Shown piece after piece: positions 9,048 to 17,725 of a stretch of 64,000 nucleotides of DNA. The notes below the pieces were generated by a model. The model did no database searches and was not told the origin of the DNA. It saw nothing but the letters and a program-made list of their open reading frames with translations. The position numbers were made by a program, and so were the translations under genes. This DNA comes from Sphingomonas sp. IC-11 (GTDB lineage Bacteria; Pseudomonadota; Alphaproteobacteria; Sphingomonadales; Sphingomonadaceae), in the NCBI RefSeq assembly GCF_021043365.1, contig NZ_JAJNDU010000001.1, positions 1,016,164-1,080,163 on the forward strand, written 5' to 3'. How positions within the stretch are numbered: position 1 is the stretch's first letter; every line of letters begins with the position of its first letter.

Positions 9048-9506
9048 ATGATTTTCAGCCGGAAAAAGAGGTCGATCGTACGGCTCCTGGTGGTGGAGGA
9101 CGAGCCTCTGGTCGCGTTTGACACCGAGCATATGCTGAGCGAACAGGATTATGAGATCATCGCTACGGTCGATCGTGTCGCAGACGCGGTTGCGATCCTC
9201 AACAAGGCCTCCGACATTCATCTCGTGCTCGCAGACCTGGCGCTTGCGGACGGCAGCGGAATCGAGGTGGCGCGCACTGCCTTACAGTTGGGAATTCCGG
9301 TTATGTTCGTGACCGGAAACTGTCCGGGCGACGCCGAAGCGCTGGCGGTTGGCTGCTTGTCGAAGCCTTACGCGCCTCGTGACTTGTTGGCTGCGATTGG
9401 CGCCGTCGAAGCTGCGCGAGAAGGCAAGGCACCTAGGCGACTGCCACGCGGCTTCCGTCTGTTCACTCCCGCATCCACCACAGGTGGATCCGCTGTGATC
9501 AGGTGA
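9048..9506 (+). CDS. single-domain response regulator (CheY-like)
   Basis: A 152-residue stand-alone receiver domain. The acidic pair is VVEDEP near the N-terminus, the phosphorylated Asp is that of VLADLALADGSG, the switch Thr is in MFVTGN, and the conserved Lys is in LSKPYAP. No output domain follows; the last 30 residues are basic and low in complexity. The form resembles alphaproteobacterial single-domain regulators such as SdrG-type proteins that act in phosphorelay networks, but the FATGY signature of that group is here FVTGN. ATG 9048 is preferred over GTG 9045. No histidine kinase is nearby. It is divergent from the rluB-rsmD operon. Confidence 0.87.
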   Translation: MIFSRKKRSIVRLLVVEDEPLVAFDTEHMLSEQDYEIIATVDRVADAVAILNKASDIHLVLADLALADGSGIEVARTALQLGIPVMFVTGNCPGDAEALAVGCLSKPYAPRDLLAAIGAVEAAREGKAPRRLPRGFRLFTPASTTGGSAVIR

Positions 9507-9617
9507 TCACCATCTGCATGTTAATGAACTCACGGACCGCTGCCCACAGCTGACGCGAGCTTACCGGTTCCCCGCGGTATGGCTATGAAGTTCTGCCAAG
9601 CGCTACACTCGATCACG

Positions 9618-9857
9618 TCAGTTGAACCGCGGATCGTCGGAGCTCTCACCTGGACCGTCGGGCTCACTGAATCGCGCCGGGGCATCATGCGGCTCGACCC
9701 GCACGCCATCTTCCACCGCTTCGTTCCGGGCTGCTCCTTGGCCTTCGATATCGGTGCGAGCAGCGTCGTCCCAGGCAGCCGGAGCGCTGTCCGGCGACTG
9801 GTCTACTCCGTCTTCTGGCATGCTATCGGGGTGCGGGTCTCCGCCTTGTTCTATCAT
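9618..9857 (-). CDS. small acidic hypothetical protein, 79 aa
   Basis: A short reading frame starting at ATG 9857, three bases after the stop region of the proline-rich gene upstream (TGACATGA). The product is rich in Asp, Glu, Ala and Pro, for example PEDGVDQSPDSAPAAWDD, with no membrane segment or cysteine, and ends in DDPRFN. It is probably intrinsically disordered. I recognise no family. Its tight placement after a gene with a strong ribosome binding site supports translation by coupling; an uncoupled chance frame remains possible. Confidence 0.45.
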   Translation of the reverse strand: MIEQGGDPHPDSMPEDGVDQSPDSAPAAWDDAARTDIEGQGAARNEAVEDGVRVEPHDAPARFSEPDGPGESSDDPRFN

Positions 9858-9858
9858 G

Positions 9859-10017
9859 TCACACGCTCGGCTGGATGGGAGCTGGATCGTTGCCTGGCGC
9901 GGCGGGGGCGGGCTGGTCAAAGTCCGGGCTCGGAGGGGTAACCTCGGGCGGCGGTGAAGTCGGCTCGGCCGGCTGACTTGGCGGCACGGGTTGTTCAGGT
10001 GGGGGCGTTGTGGCCAT
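9859..10017 (-). CDS. proline-rich small protein, 52 aa
   Basis: Starts at ATG 10017 after AAGGACGAACAACA, preceded by GGAGGG, a strong ribosome binding site that also argues against an upstream in-frame ATG at 10074. The product MATTPPPEQPVPPSQPAEP and so on is about one third proline, with no hydrophobic stretch; it should be disordered. Function unknown. The 79-aa acidic gene follows almost without a gap. The pair lies between the response regulator and tRNA-Leu, on the opposite strand. Confidence 0.55.
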   Translation of the reverse strand: MATTPPPEQPVPPSQPAEPTSPPPEVTPPSPDFDQPAPAAPGNDPAPIQPSV

Positions 10018-10078
10018 TGTTGTTCGTCCTTTTCCCTCCAACAACGCGCGATCGTTCGTCCTGGTTGCTGGCAAAGCT

Positions 10079-10105
10079 TGCGGGGAGGCGCCGCGCAGTA
10101 TAGAG
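10079..10105 (+). promoter_or_regulatory. possible promoter of tRNA-Leu
   Basis: TTGCGG at 10079-10084 and TATAGA at 10100-10105 are separated by 15 bases, short but tolerable, and stand 25 bases before the tRNA. Tentative. Confidence 0.3.
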
Positions 10106-10129
10106 GCCCGCGACCGGCGGTGCCTTTAT

Positions 10130-10214
10130 GCGGGCGTGGCGGAACTGGTAGACGCGCTGGATTTAGGTTCCAGTATCGCAAGATGTGGGGGTTCGAGTCC
10201 CTTCGCCCGCACCA
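10130..10214 (+). tRNA. tRNA-Leu (anticodon TAG)
   Basis: An 85-base cloverleaf including an encoded CCA. The acceptor stem pairs GCGGGCG (10130-10136) with CGCCCGC (10204-10210), followed by discriminator A and CCA. The anticodon arm is CTGGA-TTTAGGT-TCCAG, giving anticodon TAG for CUA/CUN leucine codons. The long variable arm typical of tRNA-Leu is present (TATCGCAAGATGT), and the T-arm has GGTTCGAGTCC. It lies just ahead of the trigger factor gene on the same strand. Confidence 0.97.
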
Positions 10215-10275
10215 GTTTATCCGCGGCGTGCCCGCGGACAGGCACCATCCACGAAATTCTTTTCAAGGCACGAAG

Positions 10276-11940
10276 ATGCAGACTGTCGAGACGTTGAACG
10301 AGGGCCTGAAGCGCGCCTACACGCTGACCATTCCCGCCAAGGATATCCAGTCCCGCGTTGATGCCGAGCTGGCACGTGTCGCGCCGCAGGTGCGGATGCC
10401 CGGCTTCCGCCCGGGCAAGGTTCCGGCCAACTTGGTGCGCAAGATGCATGGTCCGGCGCTGATGCAGGACGCGCTCAACACGTCAATTCAGGAAAGCATC
10501 CAGGCGTTGATCGCCGAGAAGCAGCTCCGTCCCGCTGTTCAGCCGTCGGTCGCCCTGACCGAAGGATATGAGCCCGGCAAGGATGCCGAGCTGAAGATCG
10601 AGCTCGAAGTGCTGCCGCAGGTGCCGGCGCCGGCAATTGAGGGTCTCAAGCTCGAGAAGCTGGTCGTACCGGCGGCCGACGAGGTAATCGACGAACAGCT
10701 TCAGAAGTTTGCCGATCAGACCAAGAGCTGGGACGACACCGAAGAGGGCTACGCCGCGCAGAACGGTGATCTGGTCACGATGGACTTCGTCGGCAAGACG
10801 ATGGACGGCGTTGCCTTTGATGGTGGCACGGGCACCGACATGGCTGTGGAGCTCGGCTCCGGCCGCCTGATCCCGGGCTTTGAGGATCAGGTTGTTGGCG
10901 CGAAGGCCGGCGAAGAGCGTCAGATCAAGGTGACCTTCCCTGAAGAGTATCAGGCGAAGGAACTGGCTGGTCAGGACGCGACCTTCGATCTCACCATCAA
11001 GTCGGTAAAGACGGCAGGTGAGGCCAAGGTTGACGAGGATCTGGCGAAGAATCTCGGCCTCGAGAGCCTGGAGCAGCTGCGCGGCCTGATCCGCGGCCAG
11101 GTCGAGAGCGAGCTCGGCAACCTCACCCGCACCCACATGAAGCGCAAGCTGCTCGACCAGCTCGCCGCCGGCCACGATTTCGAAGTGCCGCCCTCGATGG
11201 TCGAGGCCGAGTTCCAGCAGATCTGGGCGCAGCTCGAGCATGAAGCGACCCATGAGCCGGATCCTAAGGCGGCCATGGAGGAGATGGAGAAGGAGCGCGA
11301 CGATTACCGCAAGATCGCCGAGCGCCGTGTCCGTCTGGGCCTGCTGCTGAGCGAGATCGGCCAGGCGAATGGCGTCGAAGTGACGCAGCAGGAAATGAAC
11401 CGCCTGATCGCGCAGGCTGCCCAGCAGTATCGCGGCGAGGACCAGCAGCGCTTCATCCAGTACATCCAGCAGGAACCGATGGCTGCTGCCCAGCTGCGCG
11501 CGCCGCTGTACGAGGACAAGGTCGTCGACTTCCTGTTCGAGAAGGCTGAGGTGACCGAGCGCGAAACGACCCGCGAGGAGCTGGAAGCCGCGATCGAGAG
11601 CGAGGACGGTTTCGCGACTGGCACGCACCATCACGATCACGACAACCACAAGCCGAAGCAGAAGAAGGCCGCTTCCAAGAAGAAGGCCGACGAAGCTCCA
11701 GCCGAAGACGCTGCGGCTGCGGAGGGCGAAGAGGTGAAGCCGGCGAAGAAGACGGCGAAGAAGAAGGCGGCTGAGCCTGCCGCGGAAGCAGAAGAGGCCG
11801 AGGCTGCGGCTCCTGCCAAGAAGCCGGCTGCGAAGAAGGCGGCCAAGGCGGCGACGCAGGACGACGGAGCGACTGCCGACGTAGAAGCAAAGCCCGCCAA
11901 GAAGACGGCGAAGAAGAGCACCGCCAAGTCCGAGGGCTAA
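10276..11940 (+). CDS. tig: trigger factor with extended Lys/Ala-rich C-terminus
   Basis: Ribosome-associated chaperone and peptidyl-prolyl isomerase. Residues 1-130 are the ribosome-binding domain, with the signature GFRPGKVPANLV (near 43-54); the FKBP-like PPIase domain follows (GDLVTMDFVGKTMDGVAFDGG, about 155-175), then the helical C-terminal arms. ATG 10276 gives the usual start MQTVETLNEGLKRAY. At 554 residues it is roughly 100 longer than standard trigger factor: from about residue 449 it continues with a His/Asp patch (THHHDHDNH) and then repeats such as PAKKTAKKKAA and PAKKPAAKKAAK, resembling histone H1-like tails. A terminator follows. In many bacteria tig precedes clpP-clpX as it does here, with two genes inserted. 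Confidence 0.96.
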   Translation: MQTVETLNEGLKRAYTLTIPAKDIQSRVDAELARVAPQVRMPGFRPGKVPANLVRKMHGPALMQDALNTSIQESIQALIAEKQLRPAVQPSVALTEGYEPGKDAELKIELEVLPQVPAPAIEGLKLEKLVVPAADEVIDEQLQKFADQTKSWDDTEEGYAAQNGDLVTMDFVGKTMDGVAFDGGTGTDMAVELGSGRLIPGFEDQVVGAKAGEERQIKVTFPEEYQAKELAGQDATFDLTIKSVKTAGEAKVDEDLAKNLGLESLEQLRGLIRGQVESELGNLTRTHMKRKLLDQLAAGHDFEVPPSMVEAEFQQIWAQLEHEATHEPDPKAAMEEMEKERDDYRKIAERRVRLGLLLSEIGQANGVEVTQQEMNRLIAQAAQQYRGEDQQRFIQYIQQEPMAAAQLRAPLYEDKVVDFLFEKAEVTERETTREELEAAIESEDGFATGTHHHDHDNHKPKQKKAASKKKADEAPAEDAAAAEGEEVKPAKKTAKKKAAEPAAEAEEAEAAAPAKKPAAKKAAKAATQDDGATADVEAKPAKKTAKKSTAKSEG

Positions 11941-11970
11941 CCTCCGGTTCGGCCATCATCCCATGCCGTT

Positions 11971-12003
11971 CGCCCGGCGCTTGTCGAACGGGCGTTCTTT
12001 TCC
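11971..12003 (+). terminator. probable terminator of tig
   Basis: CGCCCG (11971-11976) pairs with CGGGCG (11989-11994) across a 12-base loop, followed by TTCTTTT. A short stem, but the T-run and the position 30 bases after the tig stop codon fit a rho-independent terminator. Confidence 0.55.
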
Positions 12004-12024
12004 CTAGGATGGCAGCACCTTCAG

Positions 12025-12054
12025 GGCCGCAGCGATGAACTCATCGCTGCGGCC
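12025..12054. repeat. perfect 14-bp inverted repeat
   Basis: GGCCGCAGCGATGA is followed after two bases by its exact complement TCATCGCTGCGGCC. It lies between tig and the glycosyltransferase gene and ends 33 bases before the latter's start codon. There is only a weak T-run (TTGTCC...TTT), so it may be a second terminator, an mRNA leader stem or a protein binding site. Confidence 0.7.
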
Positions 12055-12087
12055 TTGTCCGGTTTAGTCCGAACGGATCGGGATCAC

Positions 12088-13020
12088 GTGAAGTACGAGC
12101 CAACGATCGCGGTACTGCTGCCGTGCTACAATGAAGAGGCCGCGATTGCGCAGACGATCGCCGGGTTCCGTTCCGCGCTGCCGTCCGCCAAAATTTACGT
12201 CTATGACAACAACTCGGCCGATCGGACCGTAGAGGTGGCCCGGGCTGCCGGCGCGACCGTCCGGACCGAGCGCATCCAGGGAAAAGGGGCGGTTGTCCGT
12301 CGCATGTTCGGCGACATCGATGCCGACGTTTACGTGATGGCAGATGGTGATGCGACATATGACTCCTCGTCCGCGCCGGCGCTTGTGCAGCGCATGCTTG
12401 ATGAACAGCTGGACATGGTCGTCGGTTGTCGCGTCGGCGAAGCCGCGGCCGCCTACCGCCGCGGTCACCGTTTCGGCAATGCCATGCTCACGGGCATGCT
12501 CGCGCGGCTGTTTGGCCGCAGCTTCACGGACATTCTCAGTGGCTATCGTGTGTTCTCGCGCCGGTTCGTAAAGAGCTTTCCGGTGCTGTCGGTCGGTTTC
12601 GAGATCGAGACCGAGATATCAGTTCATGCGCTCGAACTGAAAATGCCTGTTGGTGAGCTGGATACCCCATATTTTGCCCGGCCGGAAGGGTCGGTGTCAA
12701 AGCTCAGTACCTATCGCGACGGGTGGCGCATCCTTGGCACGATTGCGACCCTCTACCGGATCGAAAGACCGCTGTGGTTCTACGGGGCTTTTGGCGCGGC
12801 GCTGCTGGCTCTCGCAATCATTCTAGCGATGCCGCTGGCGATCACTTATGCACAGACGGGTCTCGTGCCCCGCTTCCCAACTGCCATCCTGGCAACCGGC
12901 CTTACTATATTGGCCGCTTTGTCTGTGTTTGCCGGATTGATCCTGGATACTGTGGTGCGTGGCAGGCTTGAAGTGCGTCGACTAGCCTATCTCGCGTACC
13001 GAGCACCCGGCGAACACTAA
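12088..13020 (+). CDS. family 2 glycosyltransferase, membrane-anchored
   Basis: A 310-residue GT-A fold enzyme. VLLPCYNEEAAIAQTIAGF is the N-terminal nucleotide-sugar motif, VYVMADGDATYD carries the metal-binding DxD (ADGDA), and FTDILSGYRVFSRRFVKSFP is the acceptor loop of the dolichol-phosphate mannosyltransferase-like group. Two hydrophobic segments at about 230-255 and 265-290 anchor it to the inner membrane. The donor and lipid or polymer acceptor are not evident; undecaprenyl-phosphate glycosylation is one option. GTG 12088 is preferred; an in-frame TTG at 12055 lies inside the inverted repeat and is unlikely. Confidence 0.88.
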   Translation: MKYEPTIAVLLPCYNEEAAIAQTIAGFRSALPSAKIYVYDNNSADRTVEVARAAGATVRTERIQGKGAVVRRMFGDIDADVYVMADGDATYDSSSAPALVQRMLDEQLDMVVGCRVGEAAAAYRRGHRFGNAMLTGMLARLFGRSFTDILSGYRVFSRRFVKSFPVLSVGFEIETEISVHALELKMPVGELDTPYFARPEGSVSKLSTYRDGWRILGTIATLYRIERPLWFYGAFGAALLALAIILAMPLAITYAQTGLVPRFPTAILATGLTILAALSVFAGLILDTVVRGRLEVRRLAYLAYRAPGEH

Positions 13021-13061
13021 TCTAGCTAGTCTATATCAAACAACTGGCTTAGGCTGAGGTC

Positions 13062-13856
13062 ATGGCAACATCGCACTTCGGCCGACTTGCGGCCCTTTTC
13101 GCCCTTGGTGCAGCTTGGGCGACAGGCGTCGCCGCTCAGGAACAACCGCGCCGAACCAGGATCGCTCTCGGGCCGCAACTTGTCCCTCGCTATCCTGGAT
13201 CGGACGAAGTGGTGGTTCGGCCCTTCATCGATTTCAGCCGTGCGCGCGGCGATGCACCTTTCCGGTTCGAGGCTGCGGACGAGAGCTCGGGCTTTCCGGT
13301 ATTTTCCACTAACGGCTTTTCCTTGGGGCCGGCGGTGGGCTTTGAAGGCTCGCGCCGCACCCGTGAAGTGCCAGGTGTGCCAAAGGTCGGCTTCACGGTC
13401 GAAGCGGGCGGCTTCGTTCAATATCAATTCACCGCGCCAGTCCGTGCTCGGGTAGAGCTTCGGCAAGGACTCGGCGGTCACAAGGGGCTGATCGGGATGG
13501 CCGGCATCGATTATGTAGCCCGTGATCGCGACGAGTGGCTGTTCGCCATCGGTCCGCGCGTTACTTACTCGGGTGGCAAGTATCAGCGAGCGTACTTCGG
13601 TGTCCCCGAGCAATCTGTGGCATCATCGGGGTTGCCGGCGTTTCGTCCCTCCGGTGGCATCCACGCCATCGGCGCGAACGCGAGCTACCTGATGCAACTC
13701 AGCCCGCGATGGGGCATCTACGCTTACGGCAAATATGATCGGCTGGTGAATGACGCCGGCGACTCGCCCGTTGTTGCGCGCTACGGTTCGCGGGACCAAT
13801 GGTCGGGCGGCTTGGCACTGACCTATACAATTTTCGGGCGTCGCAAGGACCAATAG
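13062..13856 (+). CDS. MipA/OmpV family outer-membrane protein
   Basis: A 264-residue exported beta-barrel. Residues 1-25 are a signal peptide ending AAQ. The mature start ALGPQLVPRYPGSDEVVVRPFIDF is the family hallmark (a mature N-terminus with YPGSD), followed by alternating strands such as SLGPAVGFEGSRR, FVQYQFTAPVRARVELRQGLGGHKGLIG and a terminal aromatic strand LALTYTIFG. MipA-like proteins serve as scaffolds for murein synthases or as porins in different bacteria; the role here is open. The gene stands between the glycosyltransferase and clpP, co-directional with both. Confidence 0.88.
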   Translation: MATSHFGRLAALFALGAAWATGVAAQEQPRRTRIALGPQLVPRYPGSDEVVVRPFIDFSRARGDAPFRFEAADESSGFPVFSTNGFSLGPAVGFEGSRRTREVPGVPKVGFTVEAGGFVQYQFTAPVRARVELRQGLGGHKGLIGMAGIDYVARDRDEWLFAIGPRVTYSGGKYQRAYFGVPEQSVASSGLPAFRPSGGIHAIGANASYLMQLSPRWGIYAYGKYDRLVNDAGDSPVVARYGSRDQWSGGLALTYTIFGRRKDQ

Positions 13857-13862
13857 GCAGGG

Positions 13863-13893
13863 CTTGAAGTCGCGCCACCCGCGCGCGACATAG
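13863..13893 (+). promoter_or_regulatory. possible heat-shock (sigma-32) promoter of clpP
   Basis: CTTGAAG (13863-13869) and CGACATAG (13886-13893), 16 bases apart, resemble the alphaproteobacterial sigma-32 pattern CTTG...CYTATNT. They overlap the end of the porin gene and precede clpP by 30 bases. The -10 match is only fair. Confidence 0.35.
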
Positions 13894-13922
13894 GTGCTCC
13901 TGAGGCATAAGAGAGAGTTTTC

Positions 13923-14612
13923 ATGCACAATCCGTTCGAGACCGGCGACTTCGCAGGCGCCCTGGCGCGCGCCGGAGTCGGTATGCAGCAGACGCAGGCC
14001 GGCCTCGTTCCCATCGTGATCGAGCAGTCGAACCGCGGCGAGCGTTCGTTCGACATCTTCAGCCGCCTGCTGCGCGAGCGCATCGTCTTCGTGACGGGTG
14101 GCGTGGAGGATGGCATGGCCAGCCTCATCACCGCTCAGCTGCTGTTCCTTGAGTCGGAGAATCCGAAGAAGGACATCTTCATGTACATCAACTCGCCGGG
14201 CGGTGTCGTGACGGCGGGCATGGCAATCCATGATACGATGCAGTATATTCGGCCTCGGGTCGGGACGGTGTGCATCGGCCAGGCGGCTTCGATGGGCAGC
14301 TTCCTGCTTTCGGCCGGCGAGCCGGGCATGCGCGTGGCGCTGACCAATGCGCGGATCATGATCCACCAGCCATCGGGCGGTGCGCAGGGCATGGCTAGCG
14401 ACATCGAGATTCAGGCGCGCGAAATTCTACGCATCCGCAGCCGGATGAACGAGTTGTACGCCAAGTACACCGGTCAGCCGCTGGAAGTGATTGAGAATGC
14501 GATGGACCGCGACAAGTTCATGAGCAGCGACGAGGCGAAGGAATTCGGCCTGATCGACGAGGTGTTCGACAAGCGGCCTGCCCCGGCCGACGACGTGGCT
14601 GCGGCGGCCTGA
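13923..14612 (+). CDS. clpP: ATP-dependent Clp protease proteolytic subunit
   Basis: Serine protease subunit that forms a double heptamer and degrades proteins unfolded by ClpX or ClpA. The catalytic Ser is in [14 protein letters not shown], the His in MIHQPSGG, and the Asp in [27 protein letters not shown] is the substrate-groove strand. The protein has 229 residues including a short propeptide ([19 protein letters not shown]) that is probably removed by autoprocessing. AAGAGAGAG precedes the ATG. clpX follows 78 bases downstream. Confidence 0.97.
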   Translation: MHNPFETGDFAGALARAGVGMQQTQAGLVPIVIEQSNRGERSFDIFSRLLRERIVFVTGGVEDGMASLITAQLLFLESENPKKDIFMYINSPGGVVTAGMAIHDTMQYIRPRVGTVCIGQAASMGSFLLSAGEPGMRVALTNARIMIHQPSGGAQGMASDIEIQAREILRIRSRMNELYAKYTGQPLEVIENAMDRDKFMSSDEAKEFGLIDEVFDKRPAPADDVAAAA

Positions 14613-14650
14613 CGCGCGTTAGCCCTTTTCCGGCATTGCCGGATTGTGAC

Positions 14651-14674
14651 CGGCCGGGTTACCATGCCCGGCCG
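14651..14674 (+). promoter_or_regulatory. clpP-clpX intergenic hairpin
   Basis: CGGCCGGG (14651-14658) pairs with CCCGGCCG (14667-14674) around an 8-base loop. AAAAGGA, the clpX ribosome binding site, starts directly after it. There is no T-run, so it is more likely an mRNA processing or stability element than a terminator. Confidence 0.45.
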
Positions 14675-14690
14675 AAAAGGATGTGATTGA

Positions 14691-15959
<1,269 letters not shown>

Positions 15960-15984
15960 GCGGCGTGATGCAACGTAAACGACG

Positions 15985-16017
15985 AAGGGCGCCGAACGAT
16001 CGGCGCCCTTTTCGTTT
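15985..16017 (+). terminator. rho-independent terminator after clpX
   Basis: AAGGGCGCCGA (15985-15995) pairs perfectly with TCGGCGCCCTT (16000-16010) around ACGA, followed by TTCGTTT. This closes the clpP-clpX unit. Confidence 0.9.
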
Positions 16018-16060
16018 GCGGCAGGGTACGCCACGCTGGTGACGAAGCGAGGAGGGTGCG

Positions 16061-16111
16061 ATGATCGGCGGATTCGCAGAACCTGTCAGGCTGCGGGGCG
16101 TTCGCCGGTGA
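16061..16111 (+). CDS. possible 16-aa leader peptide
   Basis: ATG 16061 follows GGAGGGTGCG, by far the best ribosome binding site in this intergenic region, and encodes MIGGFAEPVRLRGVRR before TGA at 16109-16111. The stop overlaps the GTG of the acetyltransferase gene as GTGA, the standard layout for translational coupling. The peptide resembles nothing I know and has an Arg-rich end. It is either a real leader peptide that loads ribosomes onto the next gene, or the remains of that gene's own N-terminus after a frameshift. Confidence 0.4.
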   Translation: MIGGFAEPVRLRGVRR

Positions 16112-16692
16112 CCGGGATGCGCATCGCCGGACGGGCGGACCGGGCCCGGGTTTCCACCATGCTTGCTCGGGCATTCGCGGACGATCCCGCGATGAGCTGG
16201 ATTTTTCCTGATCCGGTCGATCGGGCGCGTCGCTTGCCGCGGCTGTTTGCGCTGCTGTTCGATGAGGACGCTGCCGGCATGCGGATCGTTGCAGGCGGCG
16301 CGGAGGCGGCGACCTTGTGGCGGGGGCCGGGGAAGGCAAACACCAGCACCGCGGCGATGCTGAGACAGGCGTGGCCGCTGTGGCGCGCGCTGGGAGCGAA
16401 CATCCCGCGCGCGCTGAAGGTCTCGAACGCCATAGCGGCACACATGCCGGCCGGCGACTTCTGGTACCTCCACATCGCAGGCTGCGATCCGGCTGCGCAG
16501 GGGAAGGGGCTTGGCGGCGCGGTGGTGCGTGCCGGTCTGGCGCGCGCCGCTGGGCGACTGCCCGCTTATCTCGAGACCGCGACCAAGCGGAACCTCGGCT
16601 TCTACCGCTCGCTCGGCTTCGACGTTACCGACGAATGGGTGGTGCCGGGGGGCGGGCCGCGCTTCTGGTCGATGCTCCGCCCGCCCGATTGA
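16108..16692 (+). CDS. GNAT family N-acetyltransferase
   Basis: A 194-residue acetyl-CoA-dependent acetyltransferase. The start region MRIAGRADRARVSTMLARAFADDPAMSWIFPD is typical for a group of actinobacterial and sphingomonad GNATs. The acetyl-CoA loop is AAQGKGLGGAVV (motif Q/RxxGxG/A), and the C-terminal motif B reads NLGFYRSLGFDV. Substrate unknown. GTG 16108 is chosen because it overlaps the stop of the preceding leader frame; ATG 16117 is the next possibility. The gene converges with the esterase-like gene and they abut without a gap. Confidence 0.83.
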   Translation: MTGMRIAGRADRARVSTMLARAFADDPAMSWIFPDPVDRARRLPRLFALLFDEDAAGMRIVAGGAEAATLWRGPGKANTSTAAMLRQAWPLWRALGANIPRALKVSNAIAAHMPAGDFWYLHIAGCDPAAQGKGLGGAVVRAGLARAAGRLPAYLETATKRNLGFYRSLGFDVTDEWVVPGGGPRFWSMLRPPD

Positions 16693-17664
16693 TCACGCAG
16701 CGCGCGGCGCCGCGAGCGTCCGCTTCATCCAGCGATCGAACAGGTCCGGCCAGCGCGATCCCGGCAGCTCGGCCGGCAGATACGCCGGGCCGAAGCCGTG
16801 GCCGCCCTCCTGGAAGAAGTGCGCTTCCACCGGCACACCGGCCGTCTGGCAGGCCTGCATCATCGACAGCGGCTGCGCGAGCGGCACGACCGGATCGTCG
16901 ATCGCATGAGCGATGAACACGGGCGGGCTGTCGCGGCGGATCCGGCGCGCGGTGTCGAAACGGCCCGCGGCATCCTTGCCGACGCGCATCACGTCGCCGG
17001 AAACGACCGGGTAGACGAGCCCGGCGAACGCGGGCCGGGCCGAGCCTTCGTCCGCGGCGTCGACCTTGGTGTAGACGGGATCGTCATGCGCGACCGACAG
17101 GCTTGCGGCGAGCAGGCCGCCGGCGGAGAAGCCGACGATGCCGAGCTTTGTCGGCTCGAAACCGTCGGTAGAGGCGCGTGCGCGTACCAACCGCATCGCG
17201 CGCTGCGCATCCTGAAGCGGTACGTCCTGCGGCTCGGCCCAGCCTTCGCCGGGCAGACGATAGCCGAGGACGTAGACGGTCACGCCAAGCGGATTGAAGG
17301 TCCGCGCGACGTTGATGCCTTCATTCTCGACCGAGATGAAACGATAACCACCGCCTGGGATAGCGAGCAGCGCCCGGCCGTCCGGCTGCGGCGCGCGATA
17401 GATGCCGACGACCGGATCGAGTACGCCGCGCAGGTGAAGTTCACGCCGTGGCGGGGTGCCGTTCATCGTGAAATCGGGGCGCGGGAGCACCCGCGAGGCA
17501 CCCGGCGCACGACCGGGCCATAATCTGATATGATCGGCCGGAGGCCAGGCGGTCACGGCCCCACCTAGTCCCGATTGCTGGGCCGCAGCCTGTGCGGGGG
17601 AAAGCGCAGGCATCATCGCGGCGCCGAGTGCGCCGCCCAGCATCATCCGACGATCGATCTGCAC
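16693..17664 (-). CDS. Tat-exported alpha/beta hydrolase (esterase, acetylxylan-esterase-like)
   Basis: The N-terminus QIDRRMMLGGALGAAMMPALS with DRRMMLGG looks like a twin-arginine signal, so the enzyme is probably exported folded to the periplasm. The catalytic domain has the oxyanion stretch LLAIPGGGYRFISVENEG, the nucleophile elbow GFSAGG (Ser), an acidic residue in HAIDDPVVP and the His of EGGHGFG. The layout fits the BD-FAE/carbohydrate esterase-related group of feruloyl and acetyl esterases; the natural substrate is unknown. GTG 17664 is preferred because GGGAGAGG stands a few bases before it. About 323 residues, normal length. Confidence 0.82.
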   Translation of the reverse strand: MQIDRRMMLGGALGAAMMPALSPAQAAAQQSGLGGAVTAWPPADHIRLWPGRAPGASRVLPRPDFTMNGTPPRRELHLRGVLDPVVGIYRAPQPDGRALLAIPGGGYRFISVENEGINVARTFNPLGVTVYVLGYRLPGEGWAEPQDVPLQDAQRAMRLVRARASTDGFEPTKLGIVGFSAGGLLAASLSVAHDDPVYTKVDAADEGSARPAFAGLVYPVVSGDVMRVGKDAAGRFDTARRIRRDSPPVFIAHAIDDPVVPLAQPLSMMQACQTAGVPVEAHFFQEGGHGFGPAYLPAELPGSRWPDLFDRWMKRTLAAPRAA

Positions 17665-17725
17665 CACACCTCTCCCTGTTCCCAGGGGAGGGGTGTGGCG
17701 CAAACCTATCGTCAGGCCAAGTCGA

